From NCBI GenBank assembly GCA_016702305.1, contig JADJEH010000001.1:310001-374000 (forward strand): 64,000 nucleotides of DNA, in the 5' to 3' direction. The stretch is from a bacterium (GTDB lineage: Bacteria > Electryoneota > RPQS01). How positions within the stretch are numbered: the stretch's first letter is position 1; each line of letters starts with the position of its first letter. The position numbers were made by a program, and so were the translations under genes. A model generated the notes under the pieces. The model saw only the letters and a program-made list of their open reading frames with translations. It did no database searches and was not told where the DNA came from. Positions 16,297 through 24,671 of the stretch are shown here, one piece after another.

Positions 16297-18093
16297 ATGC
16301 GTACCCCCATCACTATCTCACTCATCCTGCTCACGCTGTGCCTTGTGCACGCGTGGGCCGACGCGCCCGCTCCGCCGCCCCGTGAGCAGCTCCGCGATTC
16401 CGTGGCCGTGCGCTGGGAGGAGGGAGCCGAGCTCACGCGTTGGCTGGCTTCCGCGAGATGGGACCACATCGCCGCCGCACGAATGAGGACCGCATTGAAA
16501 GCGGATTGGACCACTGCGCTCTCGCGCGGCCTAAGCACTGATGGCCGCTTGCGCCATGATGTGCGTTGGTCTGGTGCGCTCGCGCGTGCCCTGAATTCCT
16601 CATGGTCACTCTGGGGCGGCGCAACTGGTCAGCACTATGTGGACCGCCCGCGTGCTACCACCAGTGTCGCCCAGGGAAATCGCTCACATCTTCTGCGCCT
16701 CGGAGCCGGACCTGCCGTGCGCTGGTCCGACGAACTGCGCTCGACGCACAGCCTCGGCATGGTCGCAGATTCGCGCGTGGAACGCACCGAGTCCGGTCTG
16801 GCAACCTGGCACACCGGCGAGTATGCGCTGAACTCCGCGCCGGAAGTCAGGCACCGGTTTGAAGCGCTGCTCGACTACGAATCGCCCGGCGCGCGCAGCG
16901 GTAGCGCCGCTGAATTGCAGTATGCTCTGAATCAGGAGTACGAAGCCGCGCGCAATAGCGCCGACGTTTCCTTCAATTGGACCCGCCGTGACGTCTTGAC
17001 CGCCATTAACGCGCCGTCGCAATTGCGTGAAGAGACCGCGCTCCGCATCGCCGATGCCATCGAATATGAACTGGGAACGGGAGCCGCACTTCGCGGTCAC
17101 GGCGATGTTCGCTATTTCGACACCAAGCTCGATGATCGGCGCGGAAACAACTCCCGGCTTGAAGAACTCGAATCCGGTATCGAATCAGAGTTTGAGCTGC
17201 GCCGCCGCCGCAGCAGCGCGACGCTGTCACTCGCCGTGCGCGGTGTGTCACAGAATGTACGCGGCGAGATTCTCACGGGACGCAAGACCGTGCTGGCCGC
17301 CGACGGACGTACAAAGGTACACACTTTCGATGTGCGCCTGCATTCGGCCTTCAGCAAGTACACGCTGGACACCCGCTCAGACGAGAATTTTGACGACCGC
17401 GACGAACTCGCGTGGCGCTTCGACGGCGGCCTCAGCGCCCCGGTCAATCGCGCCTTGAAGATTCAAATTCAGGCGTTGGCCGACTTAAACCATTTGGTTT
17501 ACATCTTCAGCAGCAACAGTGCGAATAACCGCTGGACGCGCCTGTTCCTGCTTACCACGCGATTCGTTCATACGCCGGACCGCAACATCCTGCATGCTCC
17601 CGAGTTCCGCATCAGCGCCAACTATCAAGCGTACGACTTTGAGTTGAATCCGCGCCAAGTTCGATCTACGGTCTTTCGCCGCATTACGCTGGGCGACAGT
17701 GTGGCCGTGCGCGCCGAACGCTGGGTCTTCGCATTGCGAGCCGAAGTCGCTCGGGAAGAACTGGGTCGTCTCTACTGGGACGACTTCGCTGAAGAACGTA
17801 GTGACCGCACGGACGTCTTGAATGCCGCCTTCATCTCCACGCGCGAGTTCTCGCCCGGCGCCAACATCTCCGCCGGAGCCGTCTATGGCGTGCGGCGCGG
17901 TGACCGCTTCGAATTTGGTGGCGCGCCATTGCGCGTGCAGGACATCGTCTCGTGGGGCCCGCTTGCGCGCGTCAATTGGAATAGCGCAGAGTGGTTTTTC
18001 ACCGGTGGTATGCAATGGGTCTTGCAGTCTGAACTCGGTCGCGCGGACCGCGATTTTCTCTCAGGTACGATTACAGCGGGGCGCACATGGTGA
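16297..18093 (+). CDS. Unknown exported, probably outer-membrane beta-barrel protein
   Basis: 598 residues, not recognised as a named family. A signal peptide is clear (TPITISLILLTLCLVHAWA). The mature part is rich in alternating strands with Arg/Asp-rich turns, for example SSWSLWGGATGQHYV, AELQYALNQEYEAARN, FRISANYQAYDFEL and ANISAGAVYGVRRGD, and the protein ends in an aromatic residue (Trp), as outer-membrane barrels often do. No enzymatic motif is seen. The ATG follows immediately on a terminator T-run with no room for a leader, so expression must come from read-through or a leaderless transcript; the next in-frame Met is far inside. It overlaps rsmE by 7 nt. It could be a porin-like or surface-assembly protein; function unknown. 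Confidence 0.7.
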   Translation: MRTPITISLILLTLCLVHAWADAPAPPPREQLRDSVAVRWEEGAELTRWLASARWDHIAAARMRTALKADWTTALSRGLSTDGRLRHDVRWSGALARALNSSWSLWGGATGQHYVDRPRATTSVAQGNRSHLLRLGAGPAVRWSDELRSTHSLGMVADSRVERTESGLATWHTGEYALNSAPEVRHRFEALLDYESPGARSGSAAELQYALNQEYEAARNSADVSFNWTRRDVLTAINAPSQLREETALRIADAIEYELGTGAALRGHGDVRYFDTKLDDRRGNNSRLEELESGIESEFELRRRRSSATLSLAVRGVSQNVRGEILTGRKTVLAADGRTKVHTFDVRLHSAFSKYTLDTRSDENFDDRDELAWRFDGGLSAPVNRALKIQIQALADLNHLVYIFSSNSANNRWTRLFLLTTRFVHTPDRNILHAPEFRISANYQAYDFELNPRQVRSTVFRRITLGDSVAVRAERWVFALRAEVAREELGRLYWDDFAEERSDRTDVLNAAFISTREFSPGANISAGAVYGVRRGDRFEFGGAPLRVQDIVSWGPLARVNWNSAEWFFTGGMQWVLQSELGRADRDFLSGTITAGRTW

Positions 18094-18800
18094 CTCAACA
18101 GCACGGCGAGTTCGTATACGTCGGTGATGCACGGATCTCTGACGGCAGGATCACCTTGTCCGCCGATGAACAGCATCATCTTCTGCGCGTCCGCCGGGCG
18201 CGCAACGGCGACGAAGTCATGGCCACCGATGGGCATGGCACCGTTTATCGCGCGACGGTCGTAGATCAGTTTCTCGAGATTCGGGAAACACTACCCGAAT
18301 TCTGCGAGTCAGCCCTGCAGCTTCACGTTATCTGCGGTTGTCTGCAAGGTGACTCAGCGCGCGAGGCCGTTGCTTCCGCGGTGCAGCTTGGCGCCCGGTC
18401 GCTGACGTGGATCCGCATGCGCCGCAGCCAGGAATCCTTCAGCGACTCCAAGCTCGACAAGCTTCGACGCGTCGCCGTGCAGTCCACCAAACAGGCAGGA
18501 CGCGCCCGGCTAATCGAGCAAACTCTGGCAACGACAATGCAAGACGCATGGAGTGGGGAAGTCGCCAAGCTGTGGGTCGCTCATCCGTCGGACAATCCAA
18601 CCGACCACGAACCCTACGTGGATCGCTCCTCGCGTCATATCCTGATCATCGGCCCGGAAGGCGGGTTCGACGCCCACGAACTCGGAATGCTCTTCGACGC
18701 CGGCGCGACTCCCCTCCCGCTTGGAGCCTGCCGCTTGCGCAGTGAGGTCGCCCTCGCCGCGGGCCTGGTGCATCTGCGTTCACGCGCCGGCGAGCTGTAG
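18087..18800 (+). CDS. rsmE: 16S rRNA (uracil-1498-N3)-methyltransferase
   Basis: 237 residues. An N-terminal PUA-like region (EQHHLLRVRRARNGDEV) is followed by a SPOUT methyltransferase knot with the SAM-site motifs IIGPEGGFDAHEL and LGACRLRSEVALAAGL, diagnostic of the RsmE family. RsmE methylates U1498 near the decoding centre using S-adenosylmethionine. The start is ATG 18087 or GTG 18090, overlapping the barrel protein. A bidirectional terminator follows 24 nt after the stop. Confidence 0.93.
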   Translation: MVTQQHGEFVYVGDARISDGRITLSADEQHHLLRVRRARNGDEVMATDGHGTVYRATVVDQFLEIRETLPEFCESALQLHVICGCLQGDSAREAVASAVQLGARSLTWIRMRRSQESFSDSKLDKLRRVAVQSTKQAGRARLIEQTLATTMQDAWSGEVAKLWVAHPSDNPTDHEPYVDRSSRHILIIGPEGGFDAHELGMLFDAGATPLPLGACRLRSEVALAAGLVHLRSRAGEL

Positions 18801-18824
18801 TGACATCGCGGTACCGCAAATAAG

Positions 18825-18852
18825 AGAGGCCGAACATCGCTGTTCGGCCTCT
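18825..18852. terminator. Bidirectional intrinsic terminator between rsmE and the flgM-like gene
   Basis: A 12-bp perfect stem (18825-18836 with 18841-18852) and TCGC loop. T-rich sequence follows on the plus strand (TTACTTT) and TTATTT follows on the minus strand. The stem begins at the stop codon of the minus-strand gene. Confidence 0.8.
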
Positions 18853-19052
18853 TACTTTGCCCCCCCGCCGGTGATTCGCTCGGCGATCTCTTTCAAGATC
18901 TGCCCCGAATCATAATAGCCCTCACGGATCCGTCGTTTGACGCGGTTCAGCAGCGCTCCGTTCAAGACCCTGTTCTCAGGTACGAACGTCTGCTGTGCCG
19001 TTACGCGTTGAATCGAGTTGTCTCGTCGTGCTTCTTCGTGCTGTTCGCTCAT
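18852..19052 (-). CDS. flgM: FlgM-like anti-sigma-28 factor
   Basis: 66 residues, shorter than most FlgM proteins (about 90). The C-terminal half, LLNRVKRRIREGYYDSGQIL then KEIAERI, follows the pattern of the FlgM sigma-28-binding helices (basic helix, G-x-Y, then a-x-x-V/I-A-x-x-hydrophobic). The N-terminal half is polar and probably disordered, as in FlgM. Family role: it holds FliA/sigma-28 inactive until the flagellar hook is finished, then is exported. Strong independent support is the promoter directly upstream (19077-19103), a near-consensus sigma-28 site, as expected for an autoregulated flgM. A GGGAGG ribosome-binding site precedes the ATG by 12 nt. No other flagellar gene is in the window. 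Confidence 0.6.
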   Translation of the reverse strand: MSEQHEEARRDNSIQRVTAQQTFVPENRVLNGALLNRVKRRIREGYYDSGQILKEIAERITGGGAK

Positions 19053-19076
19053 ACGTCGCTTGGGCCTCCCATAAAA

Positions 19077-19103
19077 GTATCGGCCTAAACGACTCGAACT
19101 TGA
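19077..19103 (-). promoter_or_regulatory. Sigma-28 (FliA/SigD) type promoter of the flgM-like gene
   Basis: On the minus strand TCAAGTTC (19103-19096), 11-bp spacer, GCCGATAC (19084-19077). The enteric FliA consensus is TAAAGTTT-N11-GCCGATAA, so 13 of 16 defined bases match with exact spacing. The expected transcription start is about 19070, just before the GGGAGG ribosome-binding site. Confidence 0.7.
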
Positions 19104-19121
19104 CGAACTATGATGGACTGG

Positions 19122-20120
19122 TCATCTGCTGTGGCGCGGACCCAGCACGCGAATTAATTGCTTCAGCAGACCCGTGTCAATCTCTTCATACATCTTGTCG
19201 CGCATGAGAGTTAACGCTTCGATCCCGCGCAGCGCCGGCTTGTACACTCGGTGCGAAGTCAGCGCATCGTAGATGTCCACAAGCGTGCAGATGCGGGTCT
19301 CCAGAGATATTCTCTCAGGAGGAAGCCTCCGCGGATAGCCGCGGCCGTTGAGCTTCTCGTGATGCGAGTGGATGATGTCCATGGCCATATCCGTGACTTC
19401 CGGGTGCGGCCGCATCAGCGACACGCCATGTTCAGGATGCATCTCCACTTCACGCATCTCCGACGTGGACAGAACCCCCGCCTTGCGCAAAATCTGCGAT
19501 GGCACTCGACACTTGCCCACGTCGTGAAGCAGATAGCCCATCGCAGCATCCTTCACGTGCGTCTCCGGCCCGTGGATCTCTAACAAAAGCGCCGTGCCCA
19601 GTGTTGCAACATGCACGGCGTGCGAATACAGCGAATAGTCGAGCGCAAACGTCCCGGCCATCGCGCGCAGCAGATCACGATCCGCCGCTAACGCCTCGAC
19701 CGTGTGCTCAACCATCGTGCGATTCGTCTTGATCAGAACCGGAGACTCCGGCCGCGAGAATGTCGCCTGAACCAGCGCCGTCGTCGTCTGATACAAGACC
19801 TGCGACTTCTGCTCCGGCGTCGCGTCGTCGGCCCGCAGCACGTCGCCCACGGTGCGGTCCACGAATGTGAAGTACTGCCCGGCGTCGTCGTCCGCAACGT
19901 ACAGGAACTTGACGCCGCGATCAATCAGCTCCTTACGCTTCTGCTCGCTCAGGTCAAGATCAGCCGACTTGTAAAGCACATAGCGCTGACCCGTCCGCGT
20001 CGGCACGCCGAGGTAAAGGTCAAAATGCGCGCCCTTGCCCGCGTGCAGAGTGGCCAGCGGAGCAGGGTGGTAGATCCGGTGGTCTACCTGCGGTTCAATG
20101 ATGCTGTTACTTGACGACAC
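19122..20120 (-). CDS. HD-GYP domain protein (probable cyclic-di-GMP phosphodiesterase)
   Basis: About 332 residues. The N-terminal 110 or so residues form an unnamed domain (YLGVPTRTGQRYVLYKSADL, DRGVKFLYVADDD), similar to the N-terminal regions of many HD-GYP proteins. The C-terminal HD-GYP domain is clear: GYLLHDVGK, HPEHG, HSHHEKLNGRGYP and DIYDALTSHRVYK. Active members hydrolyse cyclic-di-GMP and promote motility over biofilm life. The frame is open to ATG 20189, but that ATG lies inside the tRNA-Lys terminator hairpin; GTG 20120 is taken as a more likely start, with only a weak ribosome-binding site. It lies directly upstream of the flgM-like gene, which fits a motility context. Confidence 0.85.
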   Translation of the reverse strand: MSSSNSIIEPQVDHRIYHPAPLATLHAGKGAHFDLYLGVPTRTGQRYVLYKSADLDLSEQKRKELIDRGVKFLYVADDDAGQYFTFVDRTVGDVLRADDATPEQKSQVLYQTTTALVQATFSRPESPVLIKTNRTMVEHTVEALAADRDLLRAMAGTFALDYSLYSHAVHVATLGTALLLEIHGPETHVKDAAMGYLLHDVGKCRVPSQILRKAGVLSTSEMREVEMHPEHGVSLMRPHPEVTDMAMDIIHSHHEKLNGRGYPRRLPPERISLETRICTLVDIYDALTSHRVYKPALRGIEALTLMRDKMYEEIDTGLLKQLIRVLGPRHSR

Positions 20121-20170
20121 GTTTGCTCGTAGAGATGACCCTTGTTCCAGCGCAAAGCCCGTGCCCTCAG

Positions 20171-20203
20171 AAAAAACACCCGAAGCCATGACGGCTTCGG
20201 GTG
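20171..20203 (-). terminator. Intrinsic terminator of the purA/tRNA-Lys unit
   Basis: An 11-bp perfect stem (20193-20203 with 20177-20187), 5-nt loop, then six U's on the minus strand (20176-20171), 8 nt after the end of tRNA-Lys. Confidence 0.9.
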
Positions 20204-20211
20204 AATTATTG

Positions 20212-20284
20212 TGAGAGCGCCGGGATTCGAACCCGGGACCATCGCCTTAAAAGGGCGGTGCTCTACCTGCTGAGCTACGCTCTC
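20212..20284 (-). tRNA. tRNA-Lys (anticodon TTT)
   Basis: 73 nt cloverleaf on the minus strand. Acceptor stem GAGAGCG/CGCTCTC with discriminator A, D arm GCTC-AGCAGGTA-GAGC, anticodon loop CTTTTAA (anticodon TTT), T arm CCGGG-TTCGAAT-CCCGG. The outermost anticodon-stem pair (27-43) is a C-A mismatch. CCA is not encoded. It lies 41 nt after the purA stop and is probably transcribed with it. Confidence 0.95.
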
Positions 20285-20325
20285 AAGCCAGAGTCGTGCA
20301 TTTTGCACGGCACCGGCAATCTGTC

Positions 20326-21606
20326 CTAGACTGACAACATGATCGTCTGCTCGCGCGACGCGCCAACCGACGCGATTGAAACGGGCACACCCGTGAATTG
20401 CTCAATGTACTGCAAGTACTCTTGAGCCGCCTTGGGAAAATCCTGCCAACTCTGCACACCGTTCAAACTCTCCGTCCAGCCCGGCAGCTCTTCATACACG
20501 GGACGGCAGGTGGACAATATCCGGCTATCCGACGGAAAGTTCTTATAAGTGCGCTGGCCGTCTTCATAGGCCACGCACACCTTGATCTTGTCCATCCCCG
20601 TCAAAATATCGAGCTTTGTCACCGCCCAGGAATCAAGGCTGTTCACCCGCGCCGCAAAGCGCGCTGCAACACCGTCGAACCAGCCGCAACGCCGCGGACG
20701 ACCGGTCGTCGCACCGTACTCGTCGCCCTTCTCGCGCAGCTTCTGTTGTTCGTCTCCGTCCGTAATCTCAGTGGGGAAGGGGCCTTCACCGACCCTCGTT
20801 GTGTACGCCTTGATAATGCCGATGACGTTGTCAATCCGCCGGGGACCGATGCCCAGTCCGGCACAAGCGCCGCCGGCCGTGGGATTCGACGACGTCACGT
20901 ACGGATACGTGCCCATATCCACATCCAGGAGCGTCCCCTGTGCGCCTTCCAGAATCACATTCTTACCCGCGCGAATCGCTTCGTCCAGAAGTACCGACAC
21001 GTCCTTGACGTAAGGATCAATCTTCTGGTCGAACGCGACGTATTCTTCAACGATTGTCTCCACGTCGAGCTCGGCCGCTGAGTATACCTTTGACAGCAAA
21101 CGGTTCTTCTCTTCGACGTTTGCCCGGATCTTCTGGCGCAGCGAATCCCGGTCGAGCAAGTCCACGATGCGAATGCCCACCCGCGCTACCTTGTCTACGT
21201 ACGCCGGACCGATGCCCCGCCCGGTCGTCCCGATCTTCACCCGCTCGCCCTGCGATTCGTGCAGACTGTCGAGCAATTTGTGATACGGCATGATCAAGTG
21301 CGCCTGCTGGCTCACAAACAGCCGTCCGTCGAGATTAATCCCCGCCGCTTCAAGCTGAGCGATCTCATTCAGCAGCGCCGCCGGATCAACCACTACGCCG
21401 CCGCCAATCACGCAAACCGTGTTCGGCCGCAGAATGCCCGCCGGCAACAGATGCAGGACGAACTTTCGTCCGCCTTCAATGATCGTATGACCCGCATTCG
21501 CGCCGCCCTGATAACGGCACACCACATCGGCGCGCTCGCTCAGGTAGTCCACGATCTTGCCCTTGCCTTCGTCGCCCCATTGGGCGCCCAATACCGCTGT
21601 GACCAC
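20326..21606 (-). CDS. purA: Adenylosuccinate synthetase
   Basis: 426 residues. It joins IMP and aspartate using GTP, the first committed step to AMP. The N-terminal GTP loop GAQWGDEGKGKIVDYL (7-22), NAGHTI, GTTGRGIGPAY and ATTGRPRRCGWFD are diagnostic. The GTG start has AAGGA eight nt upstream, and that ribosome-binding site begins right after the U-run of the terminator that ends the secDF unit, leaving no space for a promoter between them. The other purine genes here (purN, purH) lie 30 kb away on the other strand. Confidence 0.97.
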   Translation of the reverse strand: MVTAVLGAQWGDEGKGKIVDYLSERADVVCRYQGGANAGHTIIEGGRKFVLHLLPAGILRPNTVCVIGGGVVVDPAALLNEIAQLEAAGINLDGRLFVSQQAHLIMPYHKLLDSLHESQGERVKIGTTGRGIGPAYVDKVARVGIRIVDLLDRDSLRQKIRANVEEKNRLLSKVYSAAELDVETIVEEYVAFDQKIDPYVKDVSVLLDEAIRAGKNVILEGAQGTLLDVDMGTYPYVTSSNPTAGGACAGLGIGPRRIDNVIGIIKAYTTRVGEGPFPTEITDGDEQQKLREKGDEYGATTGRPRRCGWFDGVAARFAARVNSLDSWAVTKLDILTGMDKIKVCVAYEDGQRTYKNFPSDSRILSTCRPVYEELPGWTESLNGVQSWQDFPKAAQEYLQYIEQFTGVPVSIASVGASREQTIMLSV

Positions 21607-21619
21607 GGGTAGCTTCCTT

Positions 21620-21650
21620 AAACAAAAACGGCCCCGCTCGCGCGGGGCCG
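21620..21650 (-). terminator. Intrinsic terminator of secDF, directly before purA
   Basis: A 9-bp GC-only stem (21642-21650 with 21629-21637), 4-nt loop, then TTTTTGTTT on the minus strand (21628-21620). purA starts at 21606. Confidence 0.8.
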
Positions 21651-21668
21651 CGAGAACCGAAAATCGCG

Positions 21669-22577
21669 TTACTTTTTCTTGCCTTTAAGAATCGCCTTCT
21701 CTGCCCACTCCACGACTACCGGCGCCGACACGAATACCGTCGCGTAAGCCGAGGCGATGACGCCTACGAGCATGACAAAGCTGAAACCACGCAGCACTTC
21801 TCCACCGAAGATGTACAACACCAGCGTCGAAAGAAACACCGTCACCGACGTGATCACCGAGCGCGAGAGCGTATCGTTGATTGAACGGTCCATGACATCC
21901 GCCAAACTCATGTCCTTGAGCTTCTTCATGTTCTCGCGAATTCGGTCGAACACGACGATTGTGTCATTGATAGAGTAGCCGATCAGCGTCAGAAACGCGG
22001 CCAATACCGACAACGACAGCTCGTAGTCCATGAACACCACAAACGCGAGCGTCACGCCGACGTTGTGAACAAGCGCGATAATGCCGCCAATCGCAAATTC
22101 AAAACGGAAGCGCCAGGAAATATAGGCCAGCAGCAGAATGATCGCCACAACGGCGGATATCGCCGCTGAATTGCGCAATTCCCGGCCCACACGCGGACCC
22201 ACGAGCGCAATCTCACGGATCTCCACGGAGTTGCCCGGGAAAGCCCCGCTCAGCTTCTCCTGAATCTGCTTCTGCGTCGCGGTCGGATCTTCCGCGACCT
22301 TCATGCGAATCAGAATGTCCGGCTTGGTGCCCAGACCGCCAATGGTCTTGACTTCACCCACGGCAATGTCACCCAGTGCCGCTCGCACCTGACCGTCCGT
22401 CACGGCCTGAGCGAATCGCACCGTCATGTCCATGCCGCCGCGGAAGTCCACCGACCAGTTGGGACCGCGTACAACCATCATTACCAAGCCGGCCAGGATT
22501 ATCACGGCCGAAATGGTCAGAGTCCGCCAGCGGTGCTGCACGAACTTATAATTGGCATTTGCAAAAAACTGAGGCAT
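21669..22577 (-). CDS. secF: Protein translocase subunit SecF
   Basis: 302 residues, six membrane segments. The RND-type signature near the N-terminus (SVDFRGGMDMTVRF), the periplasmic domain (EIREIALVGPRVGRELR) and the conserved membrane motif GYSINDTIVVFDRIREN are those of SecF. With SecD it uses the proton gradient to pull exported chains across the inner membrane. The start overlaps the secD stop by one base (TGATG), giving tight coupling. Confidence 0.97.
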   Translation of the reverse strand: MPQFFANANYKFVQHRWRTLTISAVIILAGLVMMVVRGPNWSVDFRGGMDMTVRFAQAVTDGQVRAALGDIAVGEVKTIGGLGTKPDILIRMKVAEDPTATQKQIQEKLSGAFPGNSVEIREIALVGPRVGRELRNSAAISAVVAIILLLAYISWRFRFEFAIGGIIALVHNVGVTLAFVVFMDYELSLSVLAAFLTLIGYSINDTIVVFDRIRENMKKLKDMSLADVMDRSINDTLSRSVITSVTVFLSTLVLYIFGGEVLRGFSFVMLVGVIASAYATVFVSAPVVVEWAEKAILKGKKK

Positions 22578-24595
22578 CAGACGCTCAAGGTCTTAAGTTG
22601 GCGACCCGTTGTGTACAGGTCGTACACCAAGCGAGTCAGGAACACGGACGTGAACATGTTGATCAAGATACCAACCGTCAAGGTCAAGGCAAATCCCTTG
22701 ATCGCGCCCGTACCGTAAATCAGAAGCACCACGCCGGCAATCGCCGTCGTCGTATTCGAGTCAATAATCGTCAATAGCGCGCGGTCAAATCCCGTATCAA
22801 TCGCCGCCCGCACCGACTTGCCTGCCCGCAACTCTTCGCGAATACGCTCGAAGATCAGCACGTTAGCGTCCACCGCCATACCAATCGTCAAAATGATACC
22901 CGCGATACCCGGCATCGTCAGCGTAAACTGGAAGAGTGCCAGTGCGCCCATGAGCAGGAACACGTTGAAAATCATCGCTAGGTCGGCGATCAGGCCCGAG
23001 GCGCGGTAGTACCACACCATGAAGAAGATGACCGCCAGAAACGAGATGATCAAACACAGCTTGCCTGCTTCGACCGAATCCTGACCGAGCGACGGTCCCA
23101 CCGTGCGCTCTTCAGCCACATTAACCGACGCCGGCAGCGCGCCTGCGCGCAGCACAATGGCGATGTCACGAGCTTCTTCCACGTCATCAAGGCCGGTGAT
23201 CACAGCCGAACCGCCCGAAATCTTCTCTTGCAGGTTCGGAGCCATGTACACCTTGTCGTCGAGCACGATACCCAGTCGTTGGCCAACGTTCGCACCAGTT
23301 ACCCGCGAAAAGACGCGACCGCCTTCGCGTGTGAACTCGATTTGCACAACCGGCTTGCCTGCCTGCGCCGGATCGTAGCCCGAGCCCATCGTCGAACGCG
23401 CGTCCGCCAGCTTCTCGCCGGTCAATTCCGCCCGCGCCTTCACGATATAGAGCCGCCAGTATTCCTTCAGATCAGTGCCCATCTTCTCTGAACGGGCCGA
23501 CCACTTGAAGGCCAGATCACGCGGAATGAAACGCTGATTCTCAATCGCCGTCAAATAACGGGTCACCTTGCCGCGATTTTCCACCGGCACCAGAATGTCC
23601 CCTGTGCCTCCGACTAACAGCGACAACAACGGGTTCGCACCCGAACCGGTCGTGTCACCCAGAGTCGTGTCCGGTGTCGTGAACATGTCGTCGGCGGTCT
23701 GCGTGCTGTCAGCCGTTGAATCTGCGCCCAACGAGTCCGGTGTTGCCGCAACCGTTTCGGCGGTGTCGCCTGACATACGGCGGCGAATGCCCTCATCCAA
23801 GGCCAGCAGCACCTGCTGCGAACGCTCGGATTCGGCCAGCAACTGGAATTCCAGCAACGCCGTACGGCCTACCAATTCACGCGCGCGTACCGGATCCTTG
23901 ACGCCGGGAAGCTCCAGCGCGATGCGCCGCGTACCCAGCTTGCTGATCGAAGGCTCAGACACGCCGAACTGGTCCACGCGGTTGCGCAAAATCTCCAAAC
24001 TGCGGTCCACCGCGTCATCCGCAGTCGTACGCAGTTCTGAGATAATGTCGCCGTCCGATTGACCGGCATCGCCCCAGTAGCGGTTCAGTGAGATGTTGCG
24101 ACTCGCGGCTACCGATTGCAGTTCGCTGAACACGTCCGCATCCGGTTGCTTCGCAATCGGAGCCAACTGAGCGATCAACGCCTCGTACTGGTCGTCCTTG
24201 GCCTTCGCGCTGTTTTGCAGCAGCTCCAGCAGGTCAACTTCCAGCACGAGATACATGCCGCCCTGCAAGTCAAGACCGCGCTTGATCGCCAACGAGCGAT
24301 TGGCCTGCAACGACTTCGAGAAATCGCCCCGCAGGTATTCAATCTGTTCCGTTGCGGACGCCTTGTCCATCTCCCCGATCGAGGACAGCTGAACCTCGCC
24401 CACCAGGTCAACATCGTCGCGGTAGATATCCGTCACCAAACGCGACAGAGGGATCCCCGACGTATTGCTCAACTGGGTCAGCAATTCGGTTTCCTGATCC
24501 GAGAGCTGCTCGTAGCGCAAGGTCGGATACAGGAGGTACCCGCCCAGCACCAGCAACAGCGTCACAACGATAATTCTAAATCGATGTTCTTTCAT
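22577..24595 (-). CDS. secD: Protein translocase subunit SecD
   Basis: 672 residues, longer than the 500-620 of many SecD proteins. It has an N-terminal anchor helix (FRIIVVTLLLVLGGYLL), GLDLQGGMYLVLEV (107-120), the P1 periplasmic motif RNRVDQFGVSEPSI, and the C-terminal six-helix RND part with GMAVDANVLIFERIREEL. Extra length includes a Thr/Asp/Ser-rich low-complexity insert at about 277-335 inside the periplasmic domain. Works with SecF in Sec-dependent export. A TTGACA-TATATT promoter lies 48 nt upstream. The 5' leader is about 40 nt with no strong ribosome-binding site. Confidence 0.97.
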   Translation of the reverse strand: MKEHRFRIIVVTLLLVLGGYLLYPTLRYEQLSDQETELLTQLSNTSGIPLSRLVTDIYRDDVDLVGEVQLSSIGEMDKASATEQIEYLRGDFSKSLQANRSLAIKRGLDLQGGMYLVLEVDLLELLQNSAKAKDDQYEALIAQLAPIAKQPDADVFSELQSVAASRNISLNRYWGDAGQSDGDIISELRTTADDAVDRSLEILRNRVDQFGVSEPSISKLGTRRIALELPGVKDPVRARELVGRTALLEFQLLAESERSQQVLLALDEGIRRRMSGDTAETVAATPDSLGADSTADSTQTADDMFTTPDTTLGDTTGSGANPLLSLLVGGTGDILVPVENRGKVTRYLTAIENQRFIPRDLAFKWSARSEKMGTDLKEYWRLYIVKARAELTGEKLADARSTMGSGYDPAQAGKPVVQIEFTREGGRVFSRVTGANVGQRLGIVLDDKVYMAPNLQEKISGGSAVITGLDDVEEARDIAIVLRAGALPASVNVAEERTVGPSLGQDSVEAGKLCLIISFLAVIFFMVWYYRASGLIADLAMIFNVFLLMGALALFQFTLTMPGIAGIILTIGMAVDANVLIFERIREELRAGKSVRAAIDTGFDRALLTIIDSNTTTAIAGVVLLIYGTGAIKGFALTLTVGILINMFTSVFLTRLVYDLYTTGRQLKTLSV

Positions 24596-24642
24596 AAGTT
24601 ACCAGAAGGCAAACCCGGTGTGAGAAGTTCGCAAAGACCTCT

Positions 24643-24671
24643 AATATACAATGTTCCGGCCTATTTGTCAA
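24643..24671 (-). promoter_or_regulatory. Promoter of secDF
   Basis: On the minus strand a perfect TTGACA (24671-24666), 17-bp spacer and TATATT (24648-24643), preceded by G. The -35 lies in the last codons of the upstream pseudouridine synthase gene. It shares TTGACAA and GTATNTT with the promoters at 2397 and 12899. Confidence 0.75.

Noticed and set aside
20121..20189. ATG 20189 as start of the HD-GYP protein
   Set aside because: The codon is within the hairpin of a strong terminator and has no ribosome-binding site; GTG 20120 is preferred, though not proven.
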